Of a stretch of DNA of 46,464 nt, positions 35,039 to 43,503 are shown piece by piece (the first letter of the stretch is position 1; each line of letters begins with the position of its first letter). A program made the position numbers and the translations under genes. The notes beneath the pieces were generated by a model, which was given only the letters and a program-made list of their open reading frames with translations, made no database searches and was not told where the DNA came from. The stretch comes from Candidatus Cloacimonadota bacterium. Lineage in GTDB: Bacteria; Cloacimonadota; Cloacimonadia; Cloacimonadales; TCS61. Where the stretch lies: assembly GCA_021735645.1 (NCBI GenBank), contig JAIPGP010000019.1, positions 1 to 46,464 on the forward strand, read 5' to 3'.

Positions 35039-36057
35039 GATATTCACTTGGTTCTTTCCAGACAGAATTGCTGGAAACTGAGCTGAACGAGCTTATTCGG
35101 TTTCTGCCGGATAATTCATACTGGGTAATAGATAAAAAGCTTACTGAGCTTTCAACTGTTTTCAATTCTCAGGTGCCGGAGGCATTCCTGGTGAATGCTA
35201 CGGAAGAGAATAAAAATCTGAATACTGCTGCCGAAATGTTTTACTGGCTGCAGAAAAGTGGAGCAAATAGAGGTTCTACTATAATAGCTGCCGGTGGAGG
35301 TATCACTACGGATATTGCTGGCTGGGTGAGCAGCAATTATATGCGGGGTTGCCATCTGATCAATATTCCCACTACAATTATTGGCATGATAGATGCCTCT
35401 TTAGGTGGTAAGACAGGCATTAATTTTAATCAGGCAAAAAATATAATTGGCAGTTTCTATCCTGCTGAAAAAGTAATATTGAGCTATGAGTTGCTGGATA
35501 CTCTTTCAGAAAAGGAAATCAGGTCAGGTATGGCGGAGTTGCTAAAAATGGCACTGCTGCCAGGTGATCAAATTCTGCAAAAACTGATCAACTTAGAAAG
35601 GAACTGGCTGCTTGAGCGAGAATTTCTGATCAGAAGTGCCGGGGAAAAGAAATTAAATATCTGCCGGAACGATCTGCATGATCAAGGTGAGCGAAGAATC
35701 TTGAATCTGGGTCACACCTTTGCCCATGTAATAGAATCAGCATCTGATTTTAGAATTGAGCATGGTAGAGCAGTGGCAATCGGGCTGTATAAGGCGGCTG
35801 AGTTAAGTTATCAACTGAAATTGATAAGCAGCAAAAGGAAATCTTTTATCTGCAAGTTACTAAAGTTACATTTCCCGGTATCTTATCTGCAGATAGATGA
35901 AAATACCAGGACAAAGATTGAGAATACTGGAGAAAAATTCTATCAGCAGGATAAAAAGTCACGACTTGTACTCTATTCTGGTGAAAATGAAATAGTAATA
36001 ATTAATCAGGTAAAATGGAATAAATTCAAAAACATTTTATTAGAAGATATTGCCTGA
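35035..36057 (+). CDS. aroB: 3-dehydroquinate synthase
   Basis: The 340-residue enzyme converts DAHP to 3-dehydroquinate, using NAD+ and a divalent metal, in the shikimate pathway. It shows the NAD site GGGITTDIAGWV (87-98), PTTIIGMIDASLGGKTGINF (112-131), the zinc-ligand candidates Glu168 (MAELLK), His227 (LGHTFAH) and His243 (EHGRAV). No other aromatic-pathway gene is nearby. It overlaps the flippase by four bases. Sugar-phosphate cyclases for cyclitols share this fold, so a role in glycan precursor chemistry cannot be excluded, but the motifs match AroB. Confidence 0.85.
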   Translation: MRYSLGSFQTELLETELNELIRFLPDNSYWVIDKKLTELSTVFNSQVPEAFLVNATEENKNLNTAAEMFYWLQKSGANRGSTIIAAGGGITTDIAGWVSSNYMRGCHLINIPTTIIGMIDASLGGKTGINFNQAKNIIGSFYPAEKVILSYELLDTLSEKEIRSGMAELLKMALLPGDQILQKLINLERNWLLEREFLIRSAGEKKLNICRNDLHDQGERRILNLGHTFAHVIESASDFRIEHGRAVAIGLYKAAELSYQLKLISSKRKSFICKLLKLHFPVSYLQIDENTRTKIENTGEKFYQQDKKSRLVLYSGENEIVIINQVKWNKFKNILLEDIA

Positions 36058-36070
36058 CAAGGAGGAAAAA

Positions 36071-37339
36071 ATGAATGAACTGAAGAAGATTCAAAATGTA
36101 GAACTTAAAGGTAAAACAGTTCTGATAAGAGTTGATCATAATGTAGTAAAAAAAGGCAGGATCATCGATCCCTACCGTATTGATGCTTCTCTGCCAACTA
36201 TCAGTTATATAATTGAGCAGGGTGCAAAACTAGTTTTAATGTCTCATATTGGACGCCCTAAAGACAAGAAAACAGGCAAAATAGAATTAGCGGATAATAC
36301 ATCGGCAGCACCCATAGTGGAATACTTGAAAGCCAAAGGTGTCAGGATAGAAGCCGCAGTTATACCCGCAGCAGGTGAATATGGCATAGAGCATCTTGAT
36401 GTGCAAAAGATCACCAGCAGCTTAAATAATGCTGATCTGGATGCCGTTTACCTGCCTAATACCCGTTGGTTCAAGGGGGAAGAAGCAAAAGATGAGAACA
36501 AGGAAATTTTTGGCAAAGAACTGTCTATGCTGGCAGATATTTTTGTAAATGATGCTTTTGGTTCCTGGCAGCCGCATGCTTCCACGATTATTCCAGCTCA
36601 GTTACTACCAGCTTATGCCGGATTATTGATGCAGAAAGAAGTAGAACATCTGGATGCTGTATTGAATCCCCGCAGACCTTTTGTGGCAATAGTAGCCGGC
36701 TCAAAGTTTGATACAAAGATAGAACCGCTATCTGCTTTGCTGCAAAGTGCGGATCATCTCATTTTGGGAGGTGTGATCTATAATGCTTATCTGTGTGCCA
36801 GATATGGAGTGCAGATAGAAGGTGTTAGTGAACAGGATCGGCAATCTGCACAAAAATTTGTCCAATTAGCTGAAAAATATCCGGGGAAAGTGATAGAACC
36901 ACGATTTATTATTGAGTCTGATAGTCTGGAAGGCAGATTTGAAGGTAAATTTAGAACTTTAGATATTTCAACCCTGACTAAGGGTGATAAACTGAACTAT
37001 ATTCTTGATGTAGCCAAAGCATCTTTTCAGGAGAAAAGAGTTCAACAGATATTCTCAGGAGCCGGCACTTTCTTTATCAATGCGGTGATGGGACTTACTC
37101 CACATTTCACAGAGGGAACAATAGCCCTTGATAAACAGATAGCTGCTAATCAGGAGGCTGTGAAGCTATTTGGCGGGGGAGACACTCTGCAGGAATTCAA
37201 TACTTTGCTGCCGGAATTCTATCAGCAGGCACTACTTGATAATTCCTACTATTTCTTCACTGGCGGCGGTACGATCCTGAAAGCTATATCTGAAGGTTCT
37301 GCCTGGGGACTGGAACCTGTGAAAGCCCTGATGTTATAA
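36071..37339 (+). CDS. pgk: Phosphoglycerate kinase family protein, divergent
   Basis: The 422-residue protein has the full PGK outline: RVDHNVV (20-26, normally RVDFNVP), SHIGRPK (58-64), LPNTRWFKGEEAKDE (128-142), NDAFGSWQPHAST (160-172), AGSKFDTKIEPL (209-220), GGGDTLQEF and FTGGGTILKAI. Several strongly conserved places differ. AFGTAHRAHAS has lost its substrate-binding Arg and one residue, and GPMGVFE reads AVMGLTP. It is either a PGK of a remote lineage or a paralogue with altered substrate. The ATG at 36071 has an ideal AAGGAGG. The glycolytic reaction is 1,3-bisphosphoglycerate plus ADP to 3-phosphoglycerate plus ATP. Confidence 0.75.
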   Translation: MNELKKIQNVELKGKTVLIRVDHNVVKKGRIIDPYRIDASLPTISYIIEQGAKLVLMSHIGRPKDKKTGKIELADNTSAAPIVEYLKAKGVRIEAAVIPAAGEYGIEHLDVQKITSSLNNADLDAVYLPNTRWFKGEEAKDENKEIFGKELSMLADIFVNDAFGSWQPHASTIIPAQLLPAYAGLLMQKEVEHLDAVLNPRRPFVAIVAGSKFDTKIEPLSALLQSADHLILGGVIYNAYLCARYGVQIEGVSEQDRQSAQKFVQLAEKYPGKVIEPRFIIESDSLEGRFEGKFRTLDISTLTKGDKLNYILDVAKASFQEKRVQQIFSGAGTFFINAVMGLTPHFTEGTIALDKQIAANQEAVKLFGGGDTLQEFNTLLPEFYQQALLDNSYYFFTGGGTILKAISEGSAWGLEPVKALML

Positions 37340-37365
37340 TCTCAGGGAAAAAAAAGTGTAACCTG

Positions 37366-37409
37366 TTGCGCTGGTTGCGTTGTACAAAGTATAATAACCT
37401 AATTATAAT
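37366..37409 (+). promoter_or_regulatory. Candidate tandem promoters of the ABC operon
   Basis: Two exact TATAAT boxes occur at 37390-37395 and 37404-37409. Each has a half-matching -35 18 bases upstream: TTGCGC (37366-37371) and TTGTAC (37380-37385). They are in the 189-base gap between pgk and the ABC ATPase, just before a small ORF. No terminator for pgk is visible in this gap, so read-through is possible. Confidence 0.5.
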
Positions 37410-37423
37410 GTGAGGGGTAAGTT

Positions 37424-37489
37424 ATGAGAAGTTATTCGGATTTACTGCTTGACACAATTCAAGCTGAATTGGAAATGCTATGTCTTTAA
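37424..37489 (+). CDS. Possible 21-residue small ORF ahead of the ABC operon
   Basis: An ATG at 37424 is preceded by GAGGGG at a good distance. The frame encodes MRSYSDLLLDTIQAELEMLC plus Leu and stops at 37487-37489, 39 bases before the ABC ATPase start. It follows the candidate promoters directly, so it would be the first thing translated on that transcript. It may be a leader peptide or a small protein. No homologue is known to me, and chance is possible at this length. Confidence 0.3.
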   Translation: MRSYSDLLLDTIQAELEMLCL

Positions 37490-37528
37490 AGTTTCACTGT
37501 ATAAAGAATAAATGAAGGAGTTTTATTC

Positions 37529-38458
37529 ATGATCAGATTGGAAAATTTAGTAAAGGATTATGGGACTGTTAGAGCAGTTGATCATGTCAATTTTGAAATT
37601 CGGGATGGTGAAATCCTGGGATTTCTGGGCCCCAATGGAGCTGGAAAATCTACAACTTTGAAAATGATCACCTGCTATCTCTCTCCCACAGACGGGAATA
37701 TCTACGTTGATGAAGATAACGTAATTGAAAATTCCCTGGAAATCAGAAAGAAGATTGGCTATCTGCCAGAGCAAAACCCGTTATATGCTGAAATGCTGGT
37801 TTATGATTATTTGAAATTTGTCGCTGACATCAGACAGGTAAAGAATTTTAAAGCCAGGTTGAAAGAAATTCTGGATTTATGCGGTTTGCACGGAGTTGTA
37901 CAGAAGCCTATTCAGACACTTTCCAAAGGTTATAAGCAAAGAGTGGGAATTGCCCAGGCAATTATCCATGATCCCGAGATTCTCATCCTGGATGAGCCTA
38001 CCAGCGGACTTGACCCTAATCAGATTGTTGAAATCAGAGAACTTATTAAAAAACTGGGTAAAGAAAAAACCTTGATCATCTCAAGTCATATCCTGCAGGA
38101 AGTTCAGGCTGTTTGTGACCGTATTGTCATTATTCATGAAGGTAAAATTGTCGCTGACGGCTCTTCTGATGAATTGAAAGCTGATATGAATAAAAGAATG
38201 ACTGTTAAACTGACACTGAATGCTACTCCCGAAGAAGTGGACACCATGATCAGTTTCCTGGGAAACATTACTCTGAAAGATATGAAGCAGAATCATGAAC
38301 TTACTGATGTTGTACTGGAATTTGATAGTATTATTGACCGCAGGCCTGATATCTTTAATTATGTGAAGAAAAACGACTGGATTATGTATGAAATGCACCG
38401 TGACGATGTAAGTCTGGAAGCTGTATTCCGGAAACTGACTATAGAAGGGGGTAAATGA
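37529..38458 (+). CDS. ABC transporter ATP-binding protein (GldA-like)
   Basis: The 309-residue ATPase has Walker A GPNGAGKST (34-42), the Q-loop in LPEQNP, the signature LSKGYKQR (131-138), Walker B ILILDEP (151-157) and the switch His in ISSHIL. A C-terminal extension of about 80 residues is typical of ATPases serving ABC-2 type permeases. The following genes encode a GldF-like permease and a GldG-like auxiliary protein, so this is the GldA-type motor of that complex. AAGGAG precedes the ATG. Confidence 0.9.
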   Translation: MIRLENLVKDYGTVRAVDHVNFEIRDGEILGFLGPNGAGKSTTLKMITCYLSPTDGNIYVDEDNVIENSLEIRKKIGYLPEQNPLYAEMLVYDYLKFVADIRQVKNFKARLKEILDLCGLHGVVQKPIQTLSKGYKQRVGIAQAIIHDPEILILDEPTSGLDPNQIVEIRELIKKLGKEKTLIISSHILQEVQAVCDRIVIIHEGKIVADGSSDELKADMNKRMTVKLTLNATPEEVDTMISFLGNITLKDMKQNHELTDVVLEFDSIIDRRPDIFNYVKKNDWIMYEMHRDDVSLEAVFRKLTIEGGK

Positions 38459-39171
38459 TGAACTATACCAGATTATTATGCAAAAAAGAGACGGACTCAT
38501 ATTTTGGTTCCCCGGCTGCCTATATATTCCTTATAGTCTTCCTGATCTTCTCCGGCTGGTTCTTCGCCAGTCCATTATTTCTGGCTAATACTTCAGATAT
38601 GAGATCAATCTTTGATATGATCCCGCTGTTGTTCATGTTCTTTGTCCCGGTGATCACTATGGGATTACTTGCCAAAGAACGCAGTAATGGCACAATAGAA
38701 TTGCTTTCCACTTTCCCGCTGACTGATGAACAGATAGTAATGGGGAAATTCTGGGCAGCTCTAAAATTAATCGTTATTGGACTATTATTTACTTTAATTC
38801 ATTTTATCACAATCGCATTTCTGGGAACGAATATAGATTTTGGTTCGATAATTTGCGGTTATCTGGGACTGGTTCTGGTGGGTGCTGTATATGCTTCTAT
38901 CGGGATGTTCTCTTCCAGTCTATCAAACAATCAGATCGTTTCTTTTATCATCAGTTTTGCCATTATATTTGTCCTCTATATGCTGCAATATTCACTATTT
39001 TTCATTCCTGCAGCACTGGCAGGATTCTTCCAGTACATTTCTATTGGCTATCATTTCTCCAGTATTGCCCGTGGAGTCATTGACACCAGAAATATCATCT
39101 ACTTCCTGGGCTTGTGCATAATTTTCCTGCGACTTGCTATCACTGTCCTGGAATCAAGAAAGTGGAAATAG
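38455..39171 (+). CDS. ABC-2 type permease (GldF-like)
   Basis: The 238-residue membrane protein has about six helices. The conserved cytosolic segment LAKERSNGTIELLSTFPLTDEQIVMGKF is characteristic of GldF/NosY-type ABC-2 permeases. It overlaps the ATPase gene by four bases and is followed by the GldG-like gene. In Flavobacterium, GldA-GldF-GldG are needed for gliding; homologous sets occur in many non-gliding bacteria with unknown cargo. Confidence 0.87.
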   Translation: MMNYTRLLCKKETDSYFGSPAAYIFLIVFLIFSGWFFASPLFLANTSDMRSIFDMIPLLFMFFVPVITMGLLAKERSNGTIELLSTFPLTDEQIVMGKFWAALKLIVIGLLFTLIHFITIAFLGTNIDFGSIICGYLGLVLVGAVYASIGMFSSSLSNNQIVSFIISFAIIFVLYMLQYSLFFIPAALAGFFQYISIGYHFSSIARGVIDTRNIIYFLGLCIIFLRLAITVLESRKWK

Positions 39172-39180
39172 GAGAGCAAA

Positions 39181-40749
39181 ATGAATAAGAAATCAAACTG
39201 GATAAATTTTATCATACTCGTAGTGATTATTGTATTTGTTACTTTGCTTTCACAGACCTTTTTCAGTCGTCTTGACTTTTCGAGAGGGAAAATATATTCC
39301 ATTTCCAAAGCATCCAAGCAGTCAGTGAAAAATCTGGATGATAGAATGGTTGTGAAGGCTTATTTCTCTAAATCATTACCGGGTGAATATGCCGATGCAC
39401 GTAGATTCACACAAGACCTGCTTGATGAATATCAAGCCTATTCCGGCGGAAAACTTCGTTATGAATTTGTAGACCCCAAAGAAGAAGATGATCTGAAAGA
39501 AGAAGCTCAAAAATATCAGATACAGCCTATGACCATGCGTGTGAATGAACAGGATCAACTGGTTCTACGCGAGATATATATGGGACTTGCTTTTTTATAT
39601 CAGGATAAAGTGGAAGCCATTCCTTTTATCCAAAATACTCAGGGTCTGGAATATGACATCACCAAAGCCGTGAAAAAGATTTCTGCCCAGAAAATGAAAC
39701 AGATTGCCTTTTATAGCTCAGACGATGAAGAAATGTCAATGGGCAGAGGCGAACAGGTTTCCACTTATCAGACCGTCAGACAGATCATTAGTGAAAGTTA
39801 TGAACTTTCTGATAACGACCTCACTCAACCACTCACATCTGATATTGATGCCCTGATAGTTACTGGCGTGGCAGACACGCTCTCGGAAGACCAGCTTTAC
39901 AACCTGGATCAATACATCATGCAGGGTGGAAACGTAATCATTATTCAGGATAGGGTGAAGGCAGATATCCAGAGTGCTTCTGCTAATGTCTTCGAGTCTA
40001 ATTTCTTTGATCTTCTGGCTAGTTATGGTATAGTTGCCAAAAAGAACCTGATCTCTGATGCTGAGTGCGGACAGATTTCAGTTCGTAGAACGCAGGGAAT
40101 ATTCAGCTCTAATACTCCAGTGGAATATCCCTATCTGCCTATTATTTCTAATCGAAACAAGGACAATCCGATTGTGAAGAATATCGATGTTATGCAGATG
40201 GTTTTTGCCTCAGAAATTGATACCTCCAAAGTAATCAACGATTTCACTCCGCTTTTCTACAGTTCAGCTCATTCCGGTCAAACTTCCGGTCCCCGCTTTG
40301 ATATCAGTTATAACAATTTCATGCAAAAAGATTTGAGAGCAATGCTGACTGAAGGAAAAAAGGTTTTAGGCGGTATGTATTCCGGCAATTTCACCAGTTA
40401 TTTTGCCGACAATGACAATTATCCTGACCTGATCCCGAGCACCGGCAATGCCCGTATAATTTTTGTTCCCAGCGGCAGTTTCATCCGTGAAGATGCTGGA
40501 GGCAGAGCACCTGGTAATCAGGATTTTGTCTTGAATTCTGTTGATTATCTGGCTGGTGATGAAGGCTTGATCGAGATTCGTTCCCGCGAAACCGAGTATC
40601 GTCCTCTAAAACCTGTCTCAAATTCCACCCGTCAGCTTATCAAATGGTTAAATATTTTATTACCTTCACTGCTTCTTATATTATACGGCATAATCCGCTG
40701 GCGTAAAGAAGTAAATCGAAAAATCCGTATAGGAGACCTCTATGAATAA
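39181..40749 (+). CDS. GldG-like ABC transporter auxiliary protein
   Basis: The 522-residue protein has an N-terminal helix (about 9-28), a large periplasmic part and a C-terminal helix (about 488-505) followed by a basic tail. The start of the soluble part, FSRLDFSRGKIYSISKASKQSVKNL, is typical of the GldG/ABC auxiliary family. It is followed by a DxxDALIVTG fold segment (DIDALIVTGVADTLS), which resembles the GATase-1-like region of this family. Its N- and C-terminal anchors would hold it beside the permease. AGGAG lies before the ATG. Confidence 0.85.
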   Translation: MNKKSNWINFIILVVIIVFVTLLSQTFFSRLDFSRGKIYSISKASKQSVKNLDDRMVVKAYFSKSLPGEYADARRFTQDLLDEYQAYSGGKLRYEFVDPKEEDDLKEEAQKYQIQPMTMRVNEQDQLVLREIYMGLAFLYQDKVEAIPFIQNTQGLEYDITKAVKKISAQKMKQIAFYSSDDEEMSMGRGEQVSTYQTVRQIISESYELSDNDLTQPLTSDIDALIVTGVADTLSEDQLYNLDQYIMQGGNVIIIQDRVKADIQSASANVFESNFFDLLASYGIVAKKNLISDAECGQISVRRTQGIFSSNTPVEYPYLPIISNRNKDNPIVKNIDVMQMVFASEIDTSKVINDFTPLFYSSAHSGQTSGPRFDISYNNFMQKDLRAMLTEGKKVLGGMYSGNFTSYFADNDNYPDLIPSTGNARIIFVPSGSFIREDAGGRAPGNQDFVLNSVDYLAGDEGLIEIRSRETEYRPLKPVSNSTRQLIKWLNILLPSLLLILYGIIRWRKEVNRKIRIGDLYE

Positions 40750-41659
40750 AAAAACACGCCTCTATATACTGATACTGGTTGTACTGGTTGTTATCTATAT
40801 GGTATCTAAGATCGATACCAATAAAGAAAAGAAGTTCAATTTCTTCACTGCTGACTCAAATTCAGTAGCCAGATTTGAAATTACATCCATCACTGATACT
40901 TTGCATCTTGCCAAAGTTGCTGGCGAATGGAAGATCGTTGCTCCTGTCACCTGGGCTTTACAGGACGGTAAAGTTGACAAACTGCTGGATACGGTGCTGC
41001 CGGCTGAAACTTCTTCAATTCCCGTTTCGGAGAATGCTGCTTCATTGGAAAAATATGATCTCACCGACTCTATGGCTACTCACTTCAAAACTCTTGATAG
41101 CTCCGGCAATGTGCTGGATGATGTGCTGGTAGGTAAAAGCGATAATTACAATGTTACTCCAGTGCGTAAGATGGGCTCGAATAGTGTTTATCTTCTGGAA
41201 AGCAATATCAGCTACACAATCAAACCAGTGCTTGATTCCTGGCGTCGTCGTGAAATAGTGGATATCGATCCTGATCAGATAGTCAAATTCATGGTAGTTT
41301 CTGATGATGCCACTTATACTCTTACCTTGTCAGATTCGCTTTGGGAATATGCTGATGAAAAGGAAAGCTTCTCTGTTAAAGATGATAATGCTACCCTTAA
41401 ATCGTTAAAATCCACCTTCAACAGATTTGCTGCTACCGGATTCGTGGATGGTGAATTTGATCAGTATGCTGACGCTTTGGCAATTCCGGTTCTGGAACTG
41501 GGCCTGGAAATGTGGGATGGCAGCAATTACTATTTCCGTTACGCTCCTTATGAAGAAAAGAAGTATGTTGTGCAGCTGAACAGCGATACGGAAACTTTGT
41601 ATCTGCAATCTGAATCAAGTATGAAGAAGTTCCAGAAAACAAGTGCAGATTTTAAATAG
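40742..41659 (+). CDS. DUF4340 domain membrane-anchored protein
   Basis: The 305-residue protein has one N-terminal anchor (about 5-22) and a periplasmic domain. Segments such as HLAKVAGEWKIVAPVTWALQ and VDKLLDTVL, followed by SLEKYDLTD, match the DUF4340 pattern (substrate-free beta modules). DUF4340 genes commonly follow GldG-like genes, and here the two overlap by eight bases. The function is unknown; it presumably works with the ABC complex at the membrane. Confidence 0.8.
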   Translation: MNKKTRLYILILVVLVVIYMVSKIDTNKEKKFNFFTADSNSVARFEITSITDTLHLAKVAGEWKIVAPVTWALQDGKVDKLLDTVLPAETSSIPVSENAASLEKYDLTDSMATHFKTLDSSGNVLDDVLVGKSDNYNVTPVRKMGSNSVYLLESNISYTIKPVLDSWRRREIVDIDPDQIVKFMVVSDDATYTLTLSDSLWEYADEKESFSVKDDNATLKSLKSTFNRFAATGFVDGEFDQYADALAIPVLELGLEMWDGSNYYFRYAPYEEKKYVVQLNSDTETLYLQSESSMKKFQKTSADFK

Positions 41660-41680
41660 AAAATAGTCTTTGAAATAACG

Positions 41681-41710
41681 GGGGATGCTTTTTAAGTGTC
41701 CCCTTTTTTT
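41681..41710 (+). terminator. Intrinsic terminator of the ABC operon
   Basis: Stem GGGGA/TCCCC (41681-41685, 41699-41703) with an inner CTT/AAG pairing is followed by seven T (41704-41710). It lies 21 bases after the DUF4340 stop. The last three codons of the convergent uvrC gene run through the same hairpin, and the uvrC stop sits at 41692-41694. Confidence 0.85.
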
Positions 41711-43503
41711 ATGCCTGCCAGTATCTTATCTGCTAATTGATTGCCTATTCCCTTAATCTCCAGCAGGTCTTTTTTGCTTGCCTGCTTCACTCCTTCTACT
41801 GAGCCAAACTGCCGTAACAGCAAAAACCTGGTCTTGCTGCCTATACCGGCGATATCATCAAGTTCACTGCGCAGGGTGCGTTTCTGTCTGCGTTTACGGT
41901 GAAAGCCCACGGCTGCATTATGACTGGCATCACGTATCTGCACCAGCAGCCGTAAAGCCGAACTTGAGCGGGGCAGGAAAATGGATTGGGGATGATCTGG
42001 CAAAAATACTTCTTCCACCCGCTTTGCCAGAGAGATGATCTCTATATCATTCACGTCAAGCTCTGCCAGTATCTGCATAGCAGAACTAAGCTGCCCTTTA
42101 CCGCCGTCTATCACGATTAGATCAGGTTTCACTTCCGGTTCTATATTGCTGAAATAGCGTTCCATTGTCTCCTTCATGGCAGCAAAATCATTTTGCCCAG
42201 TAAAACTGCGAATGATAAAGTTACGATAATTTTTCTTTTTAGGTTTTCCATTCTCAAAATATACCAGCGAGGCTACTACATCAGTGCCTTGAATATTGGA
42301 AATATCGATACATATCATCTTGCGGGGCAGCTTTGTAAGATTCAGTTTATCTTTCAGGTCTTTCACAGGAAAGATTGTCCGGTTCTTGCTGCGCAAATGC
42401 AGCAGTTTTTCTTCTTCCACTCTGTTAAAGGCATTATCAGCCGCAATTTTTACCAGCTTCATGCTTTCACCGCGTTGCGGAATGATCAGCTTATTTAGTA
42501 ATATCCCGTTCAGATATTCATAGTCATCCGGCTCAAGCTGCAATAATATCCGCCAGGGTAATCTATCCAGTTTGCTTTCATAGTATTGTGAGAGAAAGGC
42601 GTTCATAATCTCGGCTTCACTGCTTTTCTCCACATTTTTCATTTTATAGGTCTCTTTTGCCAGCAGCTTGCCTTCCACTATCTTCAAAAGCGCTATTGCT
42701 GCCCGTGTGTCTTCCTTATATATCCCTATCACATCCCGGTTCTTCTGATCATCAAAGAACAGAGTACGCTTGCGGTTGACTCTGCGAATACTTTCAATTT
42801 TATCCCTCAGTCTGCCGGCATCTTCAAAGCGAAGGTCCTCAGAAGCTCGCAGCATTTCTGCACTCAGGTCACTGATAACTTCCTCATTTCTGCCATCTAA
42901 GAATTTCAATACACTGCTAATGATTCCGCTGTATTCCTGCTCAGAAATTTTTCCTATGCAGGGAGCCGGACATTTTCCCATCTGATAGTTTATACAGGCT
43001 TTTTTATATCTGTTTTCCCCGGCAATTATTTTTCGCTTGCAGGTTCGGTATGGAAACACCCATTCCAGTAACCGCAAAGTTCGCCTTAGTGCTCTAACAT
43101 CCGTGAAAGGTCCAAAATAATGCGATCCGTCCTTAGGAGTTACCCGCGTGACAAATATCCGTGGAAAGGCATCACTGGTAACTGCTATAAAAGGAAATTG
43201 CTTATCATCCCTGAGGGCTACATTATAACGCGGTTGATGGGCTTTTATCAGGTTATTTTCCAGTACTAAGGCTTCTTTCTCAGTATTTACTATTATATAA
43301 TCAAAGTCTCTGATGCGTTCCACCAGTTCAGTGGTTTTGATATCTTTCGCGGAATTATTGAAATAACTGCGTACTCTGTTTTTTAGCAGCTTTGCTTTAC
43401 CTACATAGATGATCTTATCATCTTTATCTTTCATCAAATAGCAGCCGGGCAGGGCAGGCAGTAATTCCAGTTTCTTTCTAAGTGCTTCCTGATATTCCGC
43501 CAT
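41692..43503 (-). CDS. uvrC: Excinuclease ABC subunit C
   Basis: UvrC makes the two incisions in nucleotide excision repair. The 603-residue protein has the full architecture: a GIY-YIG nuclease domain (about 16-95, with CYLMKD and IIYVGKA), four cysteines at 155, 170, 178 and 182 (CPAPC) in the positions of the reported Fe-S site, a UVR domain (about 205-240), an RNase H-like second nuclease (about 380-540; DISNIQG, DGGKGQL), and C-terminal helix-hairpin-helix motifs (IAGIGSKTR, IKGIGNQLA). Its ATG overlaps the murJ stop by one base. The 3' end overlaps the terminator of the opposing operon. Confidence 0.96.
   Translation of the reverse strand: MAEYQEALRKKLELLPALPGCYLMKDKDDKIIYVGKAKLLKNRVRSYFNNSAKDIKTTELVERIRDFDYIIVNTEKEALVLENNLIKAHQPRYNVALRDDKQFPFIAVTSDAFPRIFVTRVTPKDGSHYFGPFTDVRALRRTLRLLEWVFPYRTCKRKIIAGENRYKKACINYQMGKCPAPCIGKISEQEYSGIISSVLKFLDGRNEEVISDLSAEMLRASEDLRFEDAGRLRDKIESIRRVNRKRTLFFDDQKNRDVIGIYKEDTRAAIALLKIVEGKLLAKETYKMKNVEKSSEAEIMNAFLSQYYESKLDRLPWRILLQLEPDDYEYLNGILLNKLIIPQRGESMKLVKIAADNAFNRVEEEKLLHLRSKNRTIFPVKDLKDKLNLTKLPRKMICIDISNIQGTDVVASLVYFENGKPKKKNYRNFIIRSFTGQNDFAAMKETMERYFSNIEPEVKPDLIVIDGGKGQLSSAMQILAELDVNDIEIISLAKRVEEVFLPDHPQSIFLPRSSSALRLLVQIRDASHNAAVGFHRKRRQKRTLRSELDDIAGIGSKTRFLLLRQFGSVEGVKQASKKDLLEIKGIGNQLADKILAGIKKGDT

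Noticed and set aside
41778-42523. Plus-strand open frames across uvrC.
   Set aside because: They are antisense to a full-length uvrC with intact motifs and have no family resemblance or ribosome sites.
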